DNA of 64,000 bases from Hymenobacter metallicola (GTDB taxonomy: Bacteria; Bacteroidota; Bacteroidia; Cytophagales; Hymenobacteraceae): positions 1 through 64,000 of the forward strand of contig NZ_SRMB01000007.1 in assembly GCF_004745645.1 (NCBI RefSeq), read 5' to 3'. The translations under genes were made by a program, and so were the position numbers. This document shows, piece by piece, positions 52,501 to 60,549 of the stretch. The notes under the pieces were generated by a model that saw only the letters and a list, made by a program, of their open reading frames with translations, was not told the origin of the DNA and did not search any database. The number at the start of each line of letters is the position of its first letter. Within the stretch, counting starts at the first letter, position 1.

Positions 52501-53308
52501 GTACAGCGTAGGCGGCACCTGCCCCTCGTCGGCGACAGCCACGGTCACGATTACTACTTCGCAATCGGCGGCCTTCTCCTACGCCAATGCCAGCTACTGC
52601 GCCGGTGCCACGGGTACGGTAACCCCAACCCTGGCCGCGGGTGCTACAGCCGGCACGTTCAGCTCGACTGCGGGTCTGGTTATCAACGCCAGCACGGGAG
52701 CCATCAATCTGGCCACCAGCACCCCGGGCACCTACACGGTGACCAACACCGTAGCCGCTTCGGGTAGCTGCGCCGCCGTTACGGCCACCACGACCGTAAC
52801 CATCAATGCGCGTCCGGCCACGCCAACCCTGACGGTGCAGTACAACGGCACGACCACCACGCTCACGTCCAGCGCGGCCACTGGCAACCAGTTCTTCTTG
52901 AACGGGGTAGCCATTGCCGGCGCCACCGGTCAGACCTACGTTATCAACTCGGCCGCCCAATATGGTTCCTACACCGTGGTAACGACCAATGCCGCGGGCT
53001 GCGCTTCGGCTCCTTCGCCGGCCCTGGTGGTCAACTCGAGCGTGAAGCCGCTGGCGGGCTCGTCGCTGAGCGTATACCCCAACCCTACCCACGACGGCAA
53101 GCTGAGCGTGGAGCTGAATGGCTACCGCAAAGCCGTAGAGCTGACCATACTGAACGCCCTGGGCCAGACGGTCTTCACGACGACGGTGCTACCGGCAGCT
53201 AATACGACCACCCAGGCCGTAGACCTGAGCCAGCTGCCCGTCGGCGTGTACGTGTTGCGAGCTAAAACCGAAGGTGGACTTGACACCCGCCGCATTGTCA
53301 AAGAATAG
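49574..53308 (+). CDS. Large Ig-like repeat surface protein with T9SS sorting domain
   Basis: 1244 residues. Signal peptide (about 25-47, with an unusually long N-terminal extension), an N-terminal unique domain (about 50-270), then a mosaic of repeats: type A (FxYxxxxFCQSAANPTPTITG..., about 75 residues), type B (FSYxxxxYCAG...LAAGA..., about 80) and type C (TAGGPTTFCQGGSVVLTAPS, about 75), arranged A-B, A-B-C, A-B-C, A-B and a last Ig-like unit. All A and B units share GTFSSTSGLSLNASTG. A type A T9SS sorting domain closes it (about 1165-1244, LSVYPNP). Paired cysteines likely form disulfides. Probably an adhesin-like or matrix protein. Confidence 0.88.
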   Translation: MTATLLSRRLSGTGGSTLSARQPLGLLKLAWVLFLLVTSLQASFAQTTTNGNLQWLPLKANNQDSAAVRAPGVLPSTMTLRNFYLSDVTLGTAIKPYSSQFGAAFGSSPSGDGSFVPLPGSNLNRVYYAQFTITAAANATLRADSLVFWSAFNNTASNLKLAVVYSKTGFTTNDSTEVAGGRGPIGPLTTRTATPGTGTGTFADPIFLRNQNTGPNQTYRLALNTTGGVTLAAGQTLTVRLYYASGSSSAGRYALLRDFRVVGQASTTSNCNAAFTYPANSFCTNGTNPTPTIAGTSGGTFSSTSGLSLNASTGTINLAASTPGTYTVTYSTGSNCSSTATVTVTAAPTATFSYANPAYCAGDGATPTPTLAAGATSGTFSSTSGLVINANTGAINLVASTPGTYTVTNTVAASGTCAAVTATTTVTISPATTATFAYSASAFCQSAANPTPTITGTAGGTFSSTSGLSLNASTGAINLAASTPGTYTVTYRVGGNCPSTSTQTVTISSAPLATFSYGNAAYCATGTSNPAPVFASGASAGTFSSTAGLSLNASTGVINLAASTPGTYTVTNTIAASGSCAASSATTQVTIQATPTATLTAGGPTTFCQGGSVVLTAPSGAGNTYQFLLNGAAISGATSATYTATASGSYSVVVTSSAGCTATSAAVAVTVTPATSATFAYSASAFCQSAANPTPTITGTSGGTFSSTSGLSLNASTGTINLTASTPGTYTVTYSVGGTCPSSSTQQVTITNSLSAAFAYAAGPYCAGSTGTVAPTLAAGASAGTFSSTAGLSLNASTGAVNLAASTPGTYTVTNTVAASGSCAGTSATATITILATPTATLTAGGPTTFCQGGSVVLTAPSGAGNTYQFLLNGAAISGATSATYTATASGSYSVVVTNAGGCSTTSAATSVTVNPATTATFSYPATTFCQSGANPAPTITGTTGGSFSSTAGLSINASTGVINLAASTAGTYTVTYSVGGTCPSSATATVTITTSQSAAFSYANASYCAGATGTVTPTLAAGATAGTFSSTAGLVINASTGAINLATSTPGTYTVTNTVAASGSCAAVTATTTVTINARPATPTLTVQYNGTTTTLTSSAATGNQFFLNGVAIAGATGQTYVINSAAQYGSYTVVTTNAAGCASAPSPALVVNSSVKPLAGSSLSVYPNPTHDGKLSVELNGYRKAVELTILNALGQTVFTTTVLPAANTTTQAVDLSQLPVGVYVLRAKTEGGLDTRRIVKE
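51361..52260 (+). repeat. Near-identical long repeats inside the 1244-residue protein gene
   Basis: The type C unit at about 51361-51540 recurs at about 52081-52260 with only about five differences in 180 bases, all apparently synonymous. This points to recent duplication or gene conversion of a 720-base A-B-C block. Confidence 0.8.
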
Positions 53309-53325
53309 CTGCATTAGTGTCTAGT

Positions 53326-53361
53326 TAAAAAGCCCTGCCAGCTTCTGGCGGGGCTTTTTTT
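53326..53361 (+). terminator. Rho-independent terminator
   Basis: Stem aaaagccctgcca / tggcggggctttt with one G-T pair and a T-run. Confidence 0.9.
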
Positions 53362-53462
53362 GTGGCTTATCCACAGGTTGACGTACCTGCTCTGAGCAAC
53401 AAGCTGCTTTCTGCTCCACGCGGCTGGCCCGGCCGCTGGCTTACATTCAGAACTTCGTAGCG

Positions 53463-53470
53463 TAACTTTG
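53463..53470 (+). promoter_or_regulatory. -7 box TAACTTTG next to a start codon
   Basis: TAACTTTG at 53463-53470 matches TAnnTTTG, but it ends only 4 bases before the ATG at 53475, which would make the mRNA nearly leaderless. The distal element is weak (TTAC at 53441). Confidence 0.35.
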
Positions 53471-53474
53471 AGGT

Positions 53475-54065
53475 ATGTCCGTGTTTCAGACCTACCTGCA
53501 GTTGGGTTTTTTCCACATTTTCAACCTGCAGGCCTACGACCATCTGGTGTTTCTGCTGGCCTTGTGCGCGCCCTATGTCGCGGCTGAGTGGCGCCGGGTG
53601 GTGGCCCTGGTAACCAGCTTCACCCTGGGCCACTCCATCACGCTGGCCCTGGCCACGCTGGGCTTTGTGCAGTACAATCCGCGGATAATTGAAATCCTGA
53701 TTCCGATTACGATTCTGCTGACCTGCGGGCTCAACCTGCGCCGAGCCGGCCAGGACACGCGCCACCAGCCGCTGGTGTGGGCGGCTCCGAACCTGCTGGC
53801 GGCCGTGTTTGGCCTGGTGCACGGGCTGGGCTTTTCCAGCTACCTGCGCGAGCTGCTAGGCCAAAGCAGCCGCCCGGTACTGGAGCTGCTGGCCTTCAAC
53901 GTGGGTGTGGAGCTGGGCCAGCTGCTGATTGTGACCCTGATTCTGCTGCTGGGCTTTGTGGTGCTGCGCGCGGCCCGGGCCGCCCGGCGCGACTGGGTGC
54001 TGGTCGTCAGTGGGGCGGCAGCCGGTATTGCGGCCGTGCTGCTGCTGCAAAATCTGACCAGCTAA
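53475..54065 (+). CDS. HupE/UreJ family membrane protein
   Basis: 196 residues with six hydrophobic helices. Family signature: AYDHLVFLLAL, TSFTLGHSITLALA and GLVHGLGFSSYL with conserved histidines that may bind metal. HupE/UreJ proteins are linked to nickel or cobalt uptake for hydrogenase and urease, but no such genes are present here, so the metal link is uncertain. Located in the inner membrane. Confidence 0.85.
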   Translation: MSVFQTYLQLGFFHIFNLQAYDHLVFLLALCAPYVAAEWRRVVALVTSFTLGHSITLALATLGFVQYNPRIIEILIPITILLTCGLNLRRAGQDTRHQPLVWAAPNLLAAVFGLVHGLGFSSYLRELLGQSSRPVLELLAFNVGVELGQLLIVTLILLLGFVVLRAARAARRDWVLVVSGAAAGIAAVLLLQNLTS

Positions 54066-54186
54066 GAAACTATGCCCGGCCGATGCAGCGTTTGACCTGC
54101 ACCGGTGTCTTTGCTTTCTAAGTCGTGTGCGCGGTCGTGTACGGGGCTGATTTTCTTGATTTTTCGCCTCTCTATTTGCTGTTTCT

Positions 54187-56541
54187 ATGTTCAGAAACTT
54201 ACTGCTGGCCGCGGGCCTGGCGACGCTGACAGCCGGGCCGCTGCTGGCTCAGAATACCAATTCCGGCACCGATAAATTCAAGCAGCTCGACCAGGAGCTG
54301 CCCACGCCCAACAACTACCGCACGGCCTCCGGCGCCCCTGGCGTGGACTACTGGCAGCAGCGGGCTGATTACAACATCCGGGTGACCCTGGACGACAACA
54401 AGCAGTCCATTAAAGGCTCCGAGGACATTACCTACACCAACCTCTCGCCCGACGTGCTGACCTACCTCTGGGTGCAGCTCGACCAGAACATCCTCGACAA
54501 AAATTCCATTACCACGTCCACGCAGGTGGGCGAAGTGAAGGATAAGATGTCGTTTCAGGCCATGGAGTACCTGATGCGCTCCGACTTCGACGGCGGCTTC
54601 AAGATTGAGTCGGTGGCCATGAAGGGCGGCAAGGCGCTGAAGCATACCATCAACCACACCATGATGCGCGTGGACCTGCCTCAGCCCCTGCGGCCCAAGC
54701 AGGCCGTCACGTTTAGCATTGCCTGGCACTACAACATCAACGACCAGCTCAAAATCAGTGAGCGGAGCGGCTACGAGTTCTTCCCCGACGACAAGAACTA
54801 CCTCTACGAAATTGCCCAGTTTTACCCCCGTATGGCCGTGTACAACGACGTGCGCGGCTGGCAGCACAAGCAGTTTCTGGGCAGCGGCGAATTTACCCTG
54901 CCCTTCGGCGACTACCGCGTAAGCATCACCGCCCCCGCCGACCACGTGGTGGGCGCTACCGGCGTACTCCAGAACCCCGACCAGGTGCTGACGGCCACCC
55001 AGCGCAAGCGCCTGGCCCAGGCCCGGGGTGCCAAAAAGCCGGTGCTGATTGTAACCCAGATGGAAGCCGAGCGGGCCGAGCAAAAGCGGGCCTCGGGCAC
55101 CAAAACCTGGACCTACGCCGCCAAAAACGTGCGCGACTTTGCCTGGGCCTCGTCCCGCAAATTCATTTGGGACGCCATGGAAATTGAGCAGGCCGGCAAC
55201 CCGGTGCTCTGCATGAGCTACTACCCCAAGGAAGGCAACCCGCTGTGGGGCAAGTATTCGACCGAAGTCGTGGCCCACACCATCAAGACCTACTCCAAGC
55301 ATACCATCGACTACGAATACCCGGTGGCCATTTCGGTGCACGGCCCGGTGGGCGGCATGGAATATCCGATGATCTGCTTCAACGGCGGCCGGCCCGAGAA
55401 GGACGGCACGTACTCGGCCGACCGGAAATACGGGATGATTTCGGTGATTATCCACGAAGTGGGCCACAACTTCTTCCCCATGATTATCAACTCCGACGAG
55501 CGGCAGTGGTCGTGGATGGACGAGGGCCTGAACACCTTCGTGCAGTACCTCACCGAGCAGGAATGGGAACGGGGCTACCCCTCGCGCCGCGGCGAGCCCA
55601 AGAACATTGTGGAGTACATGCGCACCGATAAGAGCCTGCAGACCCCGATTATGACCAACTCGGAGTCGGTGCTGCAGTTCGGGCCCAACGCCTACGCCAA
55701 GCCCGCCACCGGCCTGAACATTCTGCGCGAGACGGTGATGGGCCGGGAGCTGTTCGACCACGCCTTCAAAACCTACGCCCAGCGCTGGGCCTACAAGCAC
55801 CCCGAGCCAGCCGACTTCTTCCGCACCATGGAAGACGCCTCGGGCACCGACCTCGACTGGTTCTGGCGCGGCTGGTTCTACACCACCGACCACACCGACC
55901 TCAGCATCGAGGGCGTGAAGTGGTATACCGTAGATTCGAAAAACCCCGATATCGAGAATGCCAAGCGGCGCGAACTGCTCAACAGCTCGCCCCAGACCCT
56001 GAGCCAGCAACGCAACCTGCAGGACATCAAAAAGACGCTGGTCGACGAGAAGCCCGAGCTCAAGGATTTCTACAACAACTACGACCCCACGGCTACCACC
56101 GACGCCGATAAGGCCCGCTACCAGAAGTACGTCAACTCGCTAAGCCCTGAGCAGCAAAGCCGCCTCAACGCGGGCCTGCACTTCTACGAGGTCGATTTGC
56201 GCAACCTCGGCGGCCTGACCATGCCCATCATCGTGCAGATGACCTACGAGGATGGCAAGACGGAGCTGGTGAACATTCCGGCCGAAATCTGGCGCAAGAA
56301 CAACGAGCACGTGACCAAGGTGTTTATCACGCCCAAGCCCGTGGTAAGCTTCAGCCTGGATCCTTACCTGGAAACGGCCGACACGGATTTGAGCAACAAC
56401 AGCTTCCCGCGCAAGCTGGCCCCGTCGCGCTTCGAGCTGTATCAGCAGCAGCAGCAGGCGGCCCCCAACCCCATGCAGCTGCAGCAAACGTCGCAGCAAA
56501 ACCCGCCCGCGGGCGGAGGTAGCAGCGGCGGCACCAACTAA
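54187..56541 (+). CDS. M1 family metallopeptidase
   Basis: 784 residues with signal peptide (1-about 21). The zinc site is H423-E424-V-G-H427 with Glu446 nineteen residues after the second histidine (WMDEGLNTF). The GGMEYP segment is the aminopeptidase GxMEN-type motif in variant form. A Q/G-rich tail (QQQQQAAPNPMQLQQTSQQ) follows the catalytic part, with no T9SS domain. The protein is probably periplasmic and trims N-terminal residues from peptides. It ends in a 20-base-stem terminator. Confidence 0.93.
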   Translation: MFRNLLLAAGLATLTAGPLLAQNTNSGTDKFKQLDQELPTPNNYRTASGAPGVDYWQQRADYNIRVTLDDNKQSIKGSEDITYTNLSPDVLTYLWVQLDQNILDKNSITTSTQVGEVKDKMSFQAMEYLMRSDFDGGFKIESVAMKGGKALKHTINHTMMRVDLPQPLRPKQAVTFSIAWHYNINDQLKISERSGYEFFPDDKNYLYEIAQFYPRMAVYNDVRGWQHKQFLGSGEFTLPFGDYRVSITAPADHVVGATGVLQNPDQVLTATQRKRLAQARGAKKPVLIVTQMEAERAEQKRASGTKTWTYAAKNVRDFAWASSRKFIWDAMEIEQAGNPVLCMSYYPKEGNPLWGKYSTEVVAHTIKTYSKHTIDYEYPVAISVHGPVGGMEYPMICFNGGRPEKDGTYSADRKYGMISVIIHEVGHNFFPMIINSDERQWSWMDEGLNTFVQYLTEQEWERGYPSRRGEPKNIVEYMRTDKSLQTPIMTNSESVLQFGPNAYAKPATGLNILRETVMGRELFDHAFKTYAQRWAYKHPEPADFFRTMEDASGTDLDWFWRGWFYTTDHTDLSIEGVKWYTVDSKNPDIENAKRRELLNSSPQTLSQQRNLQDIKKTLVDEKPELKDFYNNYDPTATTDADKARYQKYVNSLSPEQQSRLNAGLHFYEVDLRNLGGLTMPIIVQMTYEDGKTELVNIPAEIWRKNNEHVTKVFITPKPVVSFSLDPYLETADTDLSNNSFPRKLAPSRFELYQQQQQAAPNPMQLQQTSQQNPPAGGGSSGGTN

Positions 56542-56554
56542 CGACGCGTAGCAA

Positions 56555-56600
56555 CCACAAAAAAAGGGTCGGGCCAGTTTGCCCGACCCTTTTTTTGTGG
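56555..56600. terminator. Strong terminator with 20-base perfect stem
   Basis: ccacaaaaaaagggtcgggc (56555-56574) pairs perfectly with 56581-56600 across a 6-base loop. T-runs lie on both strands, so it can work in both directions. Confidence 0.93.
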
Positions 56601-56667
56601 CTTGCAACTATTCGCCCTGGCCAGGCCTCTTAGGTAAACACCCCTCATTCTTTATTCTTCCCTGCGT

Positions 56668-57084
56668 ATGCGCCACCTTTTCCCTGCTTTTGTTCTTCTC
56701 AGCCTCATGGCCCTACCCGGCTGCACTGTGGAAGGCTGCACCGACGAAGAACCCGCCCCGGCCTGCTACTCCGGCAAAGTTGTAGGCGCCGCCTGCATGG
56801 ATGGGCTATTGATTGAAGTCGACAGCCAGTATGCCATTGGCAAGCCCTACGCCGACCACAGCAACTTGGTAGCCGCCGTAAACCTGGCACAGCAGTCGAC
56901 ACCCGAGTATAAGATTGATGGTCAGGTGGTTCAGCCAGGCCAAACCATCTACTTCACTTATACACCCAGCAAGGGCGCCCGGGAGGCTATGTGTCCTCAG
57001 AACACGGTACCCTTGCCCGTTCCGCACCTAACGTTGAGCAACGTAAGCACAACCGGTTGCGGTGGCGCTACGAAAGCCCAGTAA
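56668..57084 (+). CDS. Hypothetical lipoprotein
   Basis: 138 residues, lipobox LPGC (Cys19). Contains further cysteines (EGCTD, PACYS, AACMD, AMCPQ, TGCGG). Extracytoplasmic; family not recognised. A terminator follows at 57147. Confidence 0.7.
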   Translation: MRHLFPAFVLLSLMALPGCTVEGCTDEEPAPACYSGKVVGAACMDGLLIEVDSQYAIGKPYADHSNLVAAVNLAQQSTPEYKIDGQVVQPGQTIYFTYTPSKGAREAMCPQNTVPLPVPHLTLSNVSTTGCGGATKAQ

Positions 57085-57146
57085 GCCTGCCTTCGTTTTT
57101 TAGTGGTTACCTAGTTGTTTTTATAGCATTTCATATTCCTGCCTAC

Positions 57147-57182
57147 AGGCCAGCCGCACGTGGGTGTGGCTGGCCTTTTTAT
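57147..57182 (+). terminator. Rho-independent terminator
   Basis: Stem aggccagcc / ggctggcct with a 13-base loop and a T-run. Confidence 0.8.
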
Positions 57183-57294
57183 TGACTCTTATCCGAAAAG
57201 CCGGCCGGCCTGGGCGCAGATAGCCCCACTTATACCAGTAAAATTCCGGTAGCTTTAGACGAACCATTATTTAGCCTTATAGCGCCAACTCTGC

Positions 57295-57924
57295 ATGTCC
57301 GATTACCAGGAAATACGGGAGGAAAATGTTCTGTCCCAAATCTGGCTCAAGCCTACCCGCACCCTAGCCTACATTCTCCACAATCAGCCCGACAAATACG
57401 TACTACCGCTTTTGGTTCTAGGCGGTATCACCCGGGCCATCGACCGGGCTGGCCTGAAGGACATGGGTGACAAGATGCCCACGGCGACTATTTTGCTAAT
57501 GGCCGTTATCGGGGGCGGGCTTTTCGGCTGGGTTAGCTACTTCATCTACGCCTGGCTGCTGAGTGCTACGGGCCGCTGGCTGCAGGGCAGTGCCTCGTCG
57601 GCCAACTTCCGAACGGTTATTGCCTGGGCCTTGGTCCCGTCGGTCGTTTCGCTGCTGCTCGTGATACCCGAAACTGTCATTTTCGGGGACGACTTATTTA
57701 AAAGTGAGCCGGTAAATGACTCCACGTTCAACAACGTCATGTGGCTTGTTTTCGGCTTGCTGCAAATGACCCTGGGTATCTGGACGCTTGTCATCCTAAT
57801 CAAAGGCACGGCGCTGCTGCAGAATTTCACCATCGGGAAGTCCCTTCTGAATCTGCTCTTGCCTGCCCTAGTGATTTTTGTGCCCGTGTTAATAATTGCC
57901 TTGGTGGCCAAGGCCTTCAGCTAA
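57295..57924 (+). CDS. YIP1 family membrane protein
   Basis: 209 residues with five hydrophobic helices in the pattern of YIP1: a soluble N-terminal WLKPTRTLAYIL region, then helices around 37-55, 65-90, 105-125, 150-170 and 182-205. Bacterial YIP1 proteins are inner-membrane proteins of unknown function. The cupin gene starts 14 bases later on the same strand. Confidence 0.85.
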   Translation: MSDYQEIREENVLSQIWLKPTRTLAYILHNQPDKYVLPLLVLGGITRAIDRAGLKDMGDKMPTATILLMAVIGGGLFGWVSYFIYAWLLSATGRWLQGSASSANFRTVIAWALVPSVVSLLLVIPETVIFGDDLFKSEPVNDSTFNNVMWLVFGLLQMTLGIWTLVILIKGTALLQNFTIGKSLLNLLLPALVIFVPVLIIALVAKAFS

Positions 57925-57938
57925 GAATCTTACCCGCT

Positions 57939-58289
57939 ATGCCCTTTCCTATTCCCTTCCAAGTCACCGATTGGTCGCTGATACCGGCTACCGAGCACCC
58001 CGGCGAAACCGGCGTGGCCTATTGGCGCACCCTGCAGCTGGGCAACCTGCGCCTGCGCTATGTGGAATATTCGGCCGGTTACAAAGCCGACCACTGGTGC
58101 CAAAAAGGCCATGTGCTGTTCGTGACGGAAGGGGAGCTGGTGACCGAACTGGTTGATGGACAGTCCTTCCGCATGACGACCGGCATGTCGTATGAAGTGT
58201 CGGATGAGTTGAGTTCCCACCGCTCTTCTACCGAGCACGGAGCCCGGCTCATTATTGTGGATGGCGATTTTTTAGCCAACAAGGCGTAG
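57939..58289 (+). CDS. Cupin-fold protein (DHWC-motif family)
   Basis: 116 residues forming a single cupin domain. The row of features is TDWSLIPATEHPGETG, KADHWCQKGH, FVTEGELVTELVDGQ and SYEVSDELSSHRSST. The D-H-W-C block plus the late histidine would bind a metal. It follows the YIP1 gene with a 14-base gap and is likely cotranscribed. Enzymatic role unknown. Confidence 0.85.
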   Translation: MPFPIPFQVTDWSLIPATEHPGETGVAYWRTLQLGNLRLRYVEYSAGYKADHWCQKGHVLFVTEGELVTELVDGQSFRMTTGMSYEVSDELSSHRSSTEHGARLIIVDGDFLANKA

Positions 58290-58350
58290 GTGCTGTTTAG
58301 CAACCCACCAACTCTTCGCATCTTCATTCCTCACCTAAAGATCTACTACG

Positions 58351-58725
58351 ATGGGAATTCTTGACGGCCTGCTGGGCAATGCTTCCGAAAACGACGCGCA
58401 GGACCTGCAGCAGGAGCTTACGCAGCTACTGGCCTCCGGCGAGCGGGTGGAAAAAGCCTACGCCATCCTCCGCGACCAGATCATCTTTACTAATAAGCGC
58501 CTGATTCTGGTCGACAAGCAGGGCGTAACGGGCAAGAAGCGCGAAATCCTGAGCGTGCCCTACCGCAGCATCGAGCGGTTCTCGATGGAAACCGCCGGCC
58601 ACTTCGACCTCGATGCCGAACTAAAAATCTGGATTCGCGGGCAGGCCGAGCCTATCAGCAAGAACTTCCGCGACGACAAGAGCATCCACGACATCAGCCG
58701 GGCCCTGGCCGAGTACGCCTTGTAA
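58351..58725 (+). CDS. Bacterial PH domain protein
   Basis: 124 residues matching the bacterial pleckstrin-like fold (bPH_1): EKAYAILRDQIIFTNKRLILVDK, then SVPYRSIERFSMETAG, and KIWIRGQAEPISKNF. Similar to B. subtilis YvbH-type short proteins. It probably binds protein or lipid surfaces; function unknown. Confidence 0.85.
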   Translation: MGILDGLLGNASENDAQDLQQELTQLLASGERVEKAYAILRDQIIFTNKRLILVDKQGVTGKKREILSVPYRSIERFSMETAGHFDLDAELKIWIRGQAEPISKNFRDDKSIHDISRALAEYAL

Positions 58726-58771
58726 TGGTGAAAGGGTGCGTTCTTCCTTGGCCAGGCGCACCTCACCATAT

Positions 58772-58804
58772 CCTTGCGAGGCGCAGCCGTGGCAATCCGT
58801 CCTC
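58772..58804 (+). repeat. Dispersed intergenic repeat (left copy)
   Basis: Reads CCTTGCGAGGCGCAGCCGTG and continues to GGCAATCCGTCC, a dispersed intergenic element of this kind of genome. An inverted partial copy lies at 58897-58925. Confidence 0.6.
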
Positions 58805-58832
58805 CGCGGAGGTAGGCACGCCTTTTTACCAG

Positions 58833-58869
58833 AAAGCCCCTTACTCCACGCGGTAGTAAGGGGCTTTTC
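58833..58869. terminator. Terminator after the PH-domain gene
   Basis: Stem aaagccccttact / agtaaggggcttt with T-run, between two inverted repeat copies. Confidence 0.85.
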
Positions 58870-58896
58870 ACGTTAGAGGGCTCTGCACAGTTCAGC

Positions 58897-58925
58897 GGAC
58901 GGATGGCTTCGCTTTGCTCGCCATG
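58897..58925 (-). repeat. Dispersed intergenic repeat (inverted copy)
   Basis: The complement reads GCGAGCAAAGCGAAGCCATC followed by CGTCC, the same type as 58772-58804 in opposite orientation. Confidence 0.55.
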
Positions 58926-58988
58926 AAGGGAAGAAACGTGCCGCTCGCGTCAGGCGAACGACAAACTCACTATCTCACCCTCCCACCC

Positions 58989-60365
58989 CTACGCAGCTGG
59001 TGTCTGAATAGCCGGGGGCGTGGGGTTGTACTGCGGGGTGCCGGTGGCGTGTTCGGCTTTCTTCTTGCCCTGGTCGTCTTTCACGTCGCGGCGGCTGAAG
59101 GGCCGGATAATCAGGCGCAGGGCCTGGTCGGAGCTGAAGTAGCTGAAGGCCCAGTCGACGAAGGCCACCACTTTGTTGCGGAAGCCCACGAGCGTCATCA
59201 GGTGCACAAACAGCCAGGTAAACCAGCCGAAGATGCCGCTGAAATGCACGTCTTTAGGCAGATCCACCACGGCTTTGTTACGGCTCACGATGGCCATTAC
59301 GCCCTTGTTCTTGTAGACGAAGTTGACTGGCGCCTGACCTTTCATAATGCGCTGCAGGTTGTCGGCCAAGAGGTCGGCCTGCTGCTGGGCCACGGGCGCC
59401 AGCATGGGCAGGCCGCGGGGCATTTCCTCGGTTACCATGTTGGCCACGTCGCCGATGGCAAACACGTTGGACAGGCCCTGCACCTGGTTCCACTGGTTCA
59501 CGTTGATGCGCTTGTTGCGGGCCACAATTTCGGCCGGAATACCCGGCACGGCGGCCCCGTTTACCCCGGCGGCCCAAATCAGGTTTTCGGTCGGAATAAA
59601 CTCGGTATCGGAGTAGTAGGCCCGGCAGTTCTCGTAGCCTTTGATGTGGGTATTGAGCCGCACTTCCACGCCCAGCTCCTGCATGTAGCGCATCGCGTCC
59701 TGCTGCGACTTCACCGACATCGGGCCCAGCAGCTCGGCCCCGGCCTCGACGAGAATGATTTTCATCTTGCCCAAGTCCAGCTCGGGGTAGTCTTTGGGCA
59801 GCACGTGCTTGCGCATCTCGGCCAGGGAGCCGCTGATTTCCACGCCCGTCGGGCCGCCGCCGACCACCACAATGTTCATCAGGGCCTGCTTTTCCTCGGG
59901 ATTTTCGGTGAGCAGAGCCTTTTCGAAGTTCTGGAAAATAAAGCTGCGCAGGTTCAGGGCATTTGGGATGCTCTTGATCTGCATGGCGTTTTTCTCCAGG
60001 CTCTCGATGCCGAAGAAGTTGGTGAGTGAGCCCGTAGCCAGCACCAGGTAGTCGTAGCGAATGTCGCCCACGCTGGTGTGCACCGTGTTGCTGGCCGTAT
60101 CCACGCGCTGCACGTCGGCCATGCGGTAGAAGAAGTTTTTCTGGCCGGCGAAAATCTTGCGAATCGGGTAGGCAATGCTGTCGGCTTCCAGGGCGCCGGT
60201 GGCTACCTGATAGAGCAGGGGCTGGAAGTTATGGTAGTTGTTACGGTCGATAACAACTACCTGCACCGGCGCGTCGCGCAGGGATTTGGCCAAGCGTAGA
60301 CCGCCAAAACCGCACCCCACAATCACCACGCGAGGCTGGGATGAAACCGGAAGATTCGTATCCAT
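58989..60365 (-). CDS. ndh: Type II NADH dehydrogenase (NDH-2 family NAD(P)/FAD oxidoreductase)
   Basis: 458 residues. Two Rossmann motifs: VVIVGCGFGG (13-22, FAD) and IVVVGGGPTGVEISGSLAEM (165-184, NADH). NFQPLLYQVATGALE and LGPMSVKS are family-typical. A C-terminal hydrophobic/amphipathic segment (about 388-430, GWFTWLFVHLMTLVGF) anchors it to the membrane. It passes electrons from NADH to quinone without pumping protons. The ATG at 60365 is chosen over the frame extension to 60392. The Pro/Thr-rich tail is longer than usual. Confidence 0.92.
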   Translation of the reverse strand: MDTNLPVSSQPRVVIVGCGFGGLRLAKSLRDAPVQVVVIDRNNYHNFQPLLYQVATGALEADSIAYPIRKIFAGQKNFFYRMADVQRVDTASNTVHTSVGDIRYDYLVLATGSLTNFFGIESLEKNAMQIKSIPNALNLRSFIFQNFEKALLTENPEEKQALMNIVVVGGGPTGVEISGSLAEMRKHVLPKDYPELDLGKMKIILVEAGAELLGPMSVKSQQDAMRYMQELGVEVRLNTHIKGYENCRAYYSDTEFIPTENLIWAAGVNGAAVPGIPAEIVARNKRINVNQWNQVQGLSNVFAIGDVANMVTEEMPRGLPMLAPVAQQQADLLADNLQRIMKGQAPVNFVYKNKGVMAIVSRNKAVVDLPKDVHFSGIFGWFTWLFVHLMTLVGFRNKVVAFVDWAFSYFSSDQALRLIIRPFSRRDVKDDQGKKKAEHATGTPQYNPTPPAIQTPAA

Positions 60366-60388
60366 AGGAGTTTGCTGAAAGGAACGAG

Positions 60389-60418
60389 CCAAGGTAACCG
60401 CTTTTATATAGCGGCCAA
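60389..60418 (-). promoter_or_regulatory. Candidate promoter of the NDH-2 gene
   Basis: On the minus strand: TTGG, 18 bases, TACCTTGG, close to the TAnnTTTG consensus, 24 bases before the ATG. Confidence 0.35.
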
Positions 60419-60494
60419 GGCATCTTTGGCCTTTACCCCAAAAGCCCCGTTCTGGTTACCGTCCAGCTGCTGTATCTGCCCTGACTAACGGCCT

Positions 60495-60534
60495 AAAAAC
60501 CAGAAAGCCCGCGTCTCGCGGGCTTTCTGGTTTT
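60495..60534. terminator. Strong Rho-independent terminator
   Basis: 18-base stem aaaaccagaaagcccgcg / cgcgggctttctggtttt with a 3-base loop after the stop of the minus-strand gene at 60550. Confidence 0.93.
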
Positions 60535-60549
60535 GCGGAGCGCGGTCGG

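Noticed and set aside
50390..52810. Possible CRISPR or satellite array
   Set aside because: The periodicity is in frame and belongs to Ig-like protein repeats of the 1244-residue gene.
54199..56010. 603-codon minus-strand frame opposite the M1 peptidase
   Set aside because: Antisense artefact of a GC-rich gene with intact zinc motif; no motif on the antisense product.
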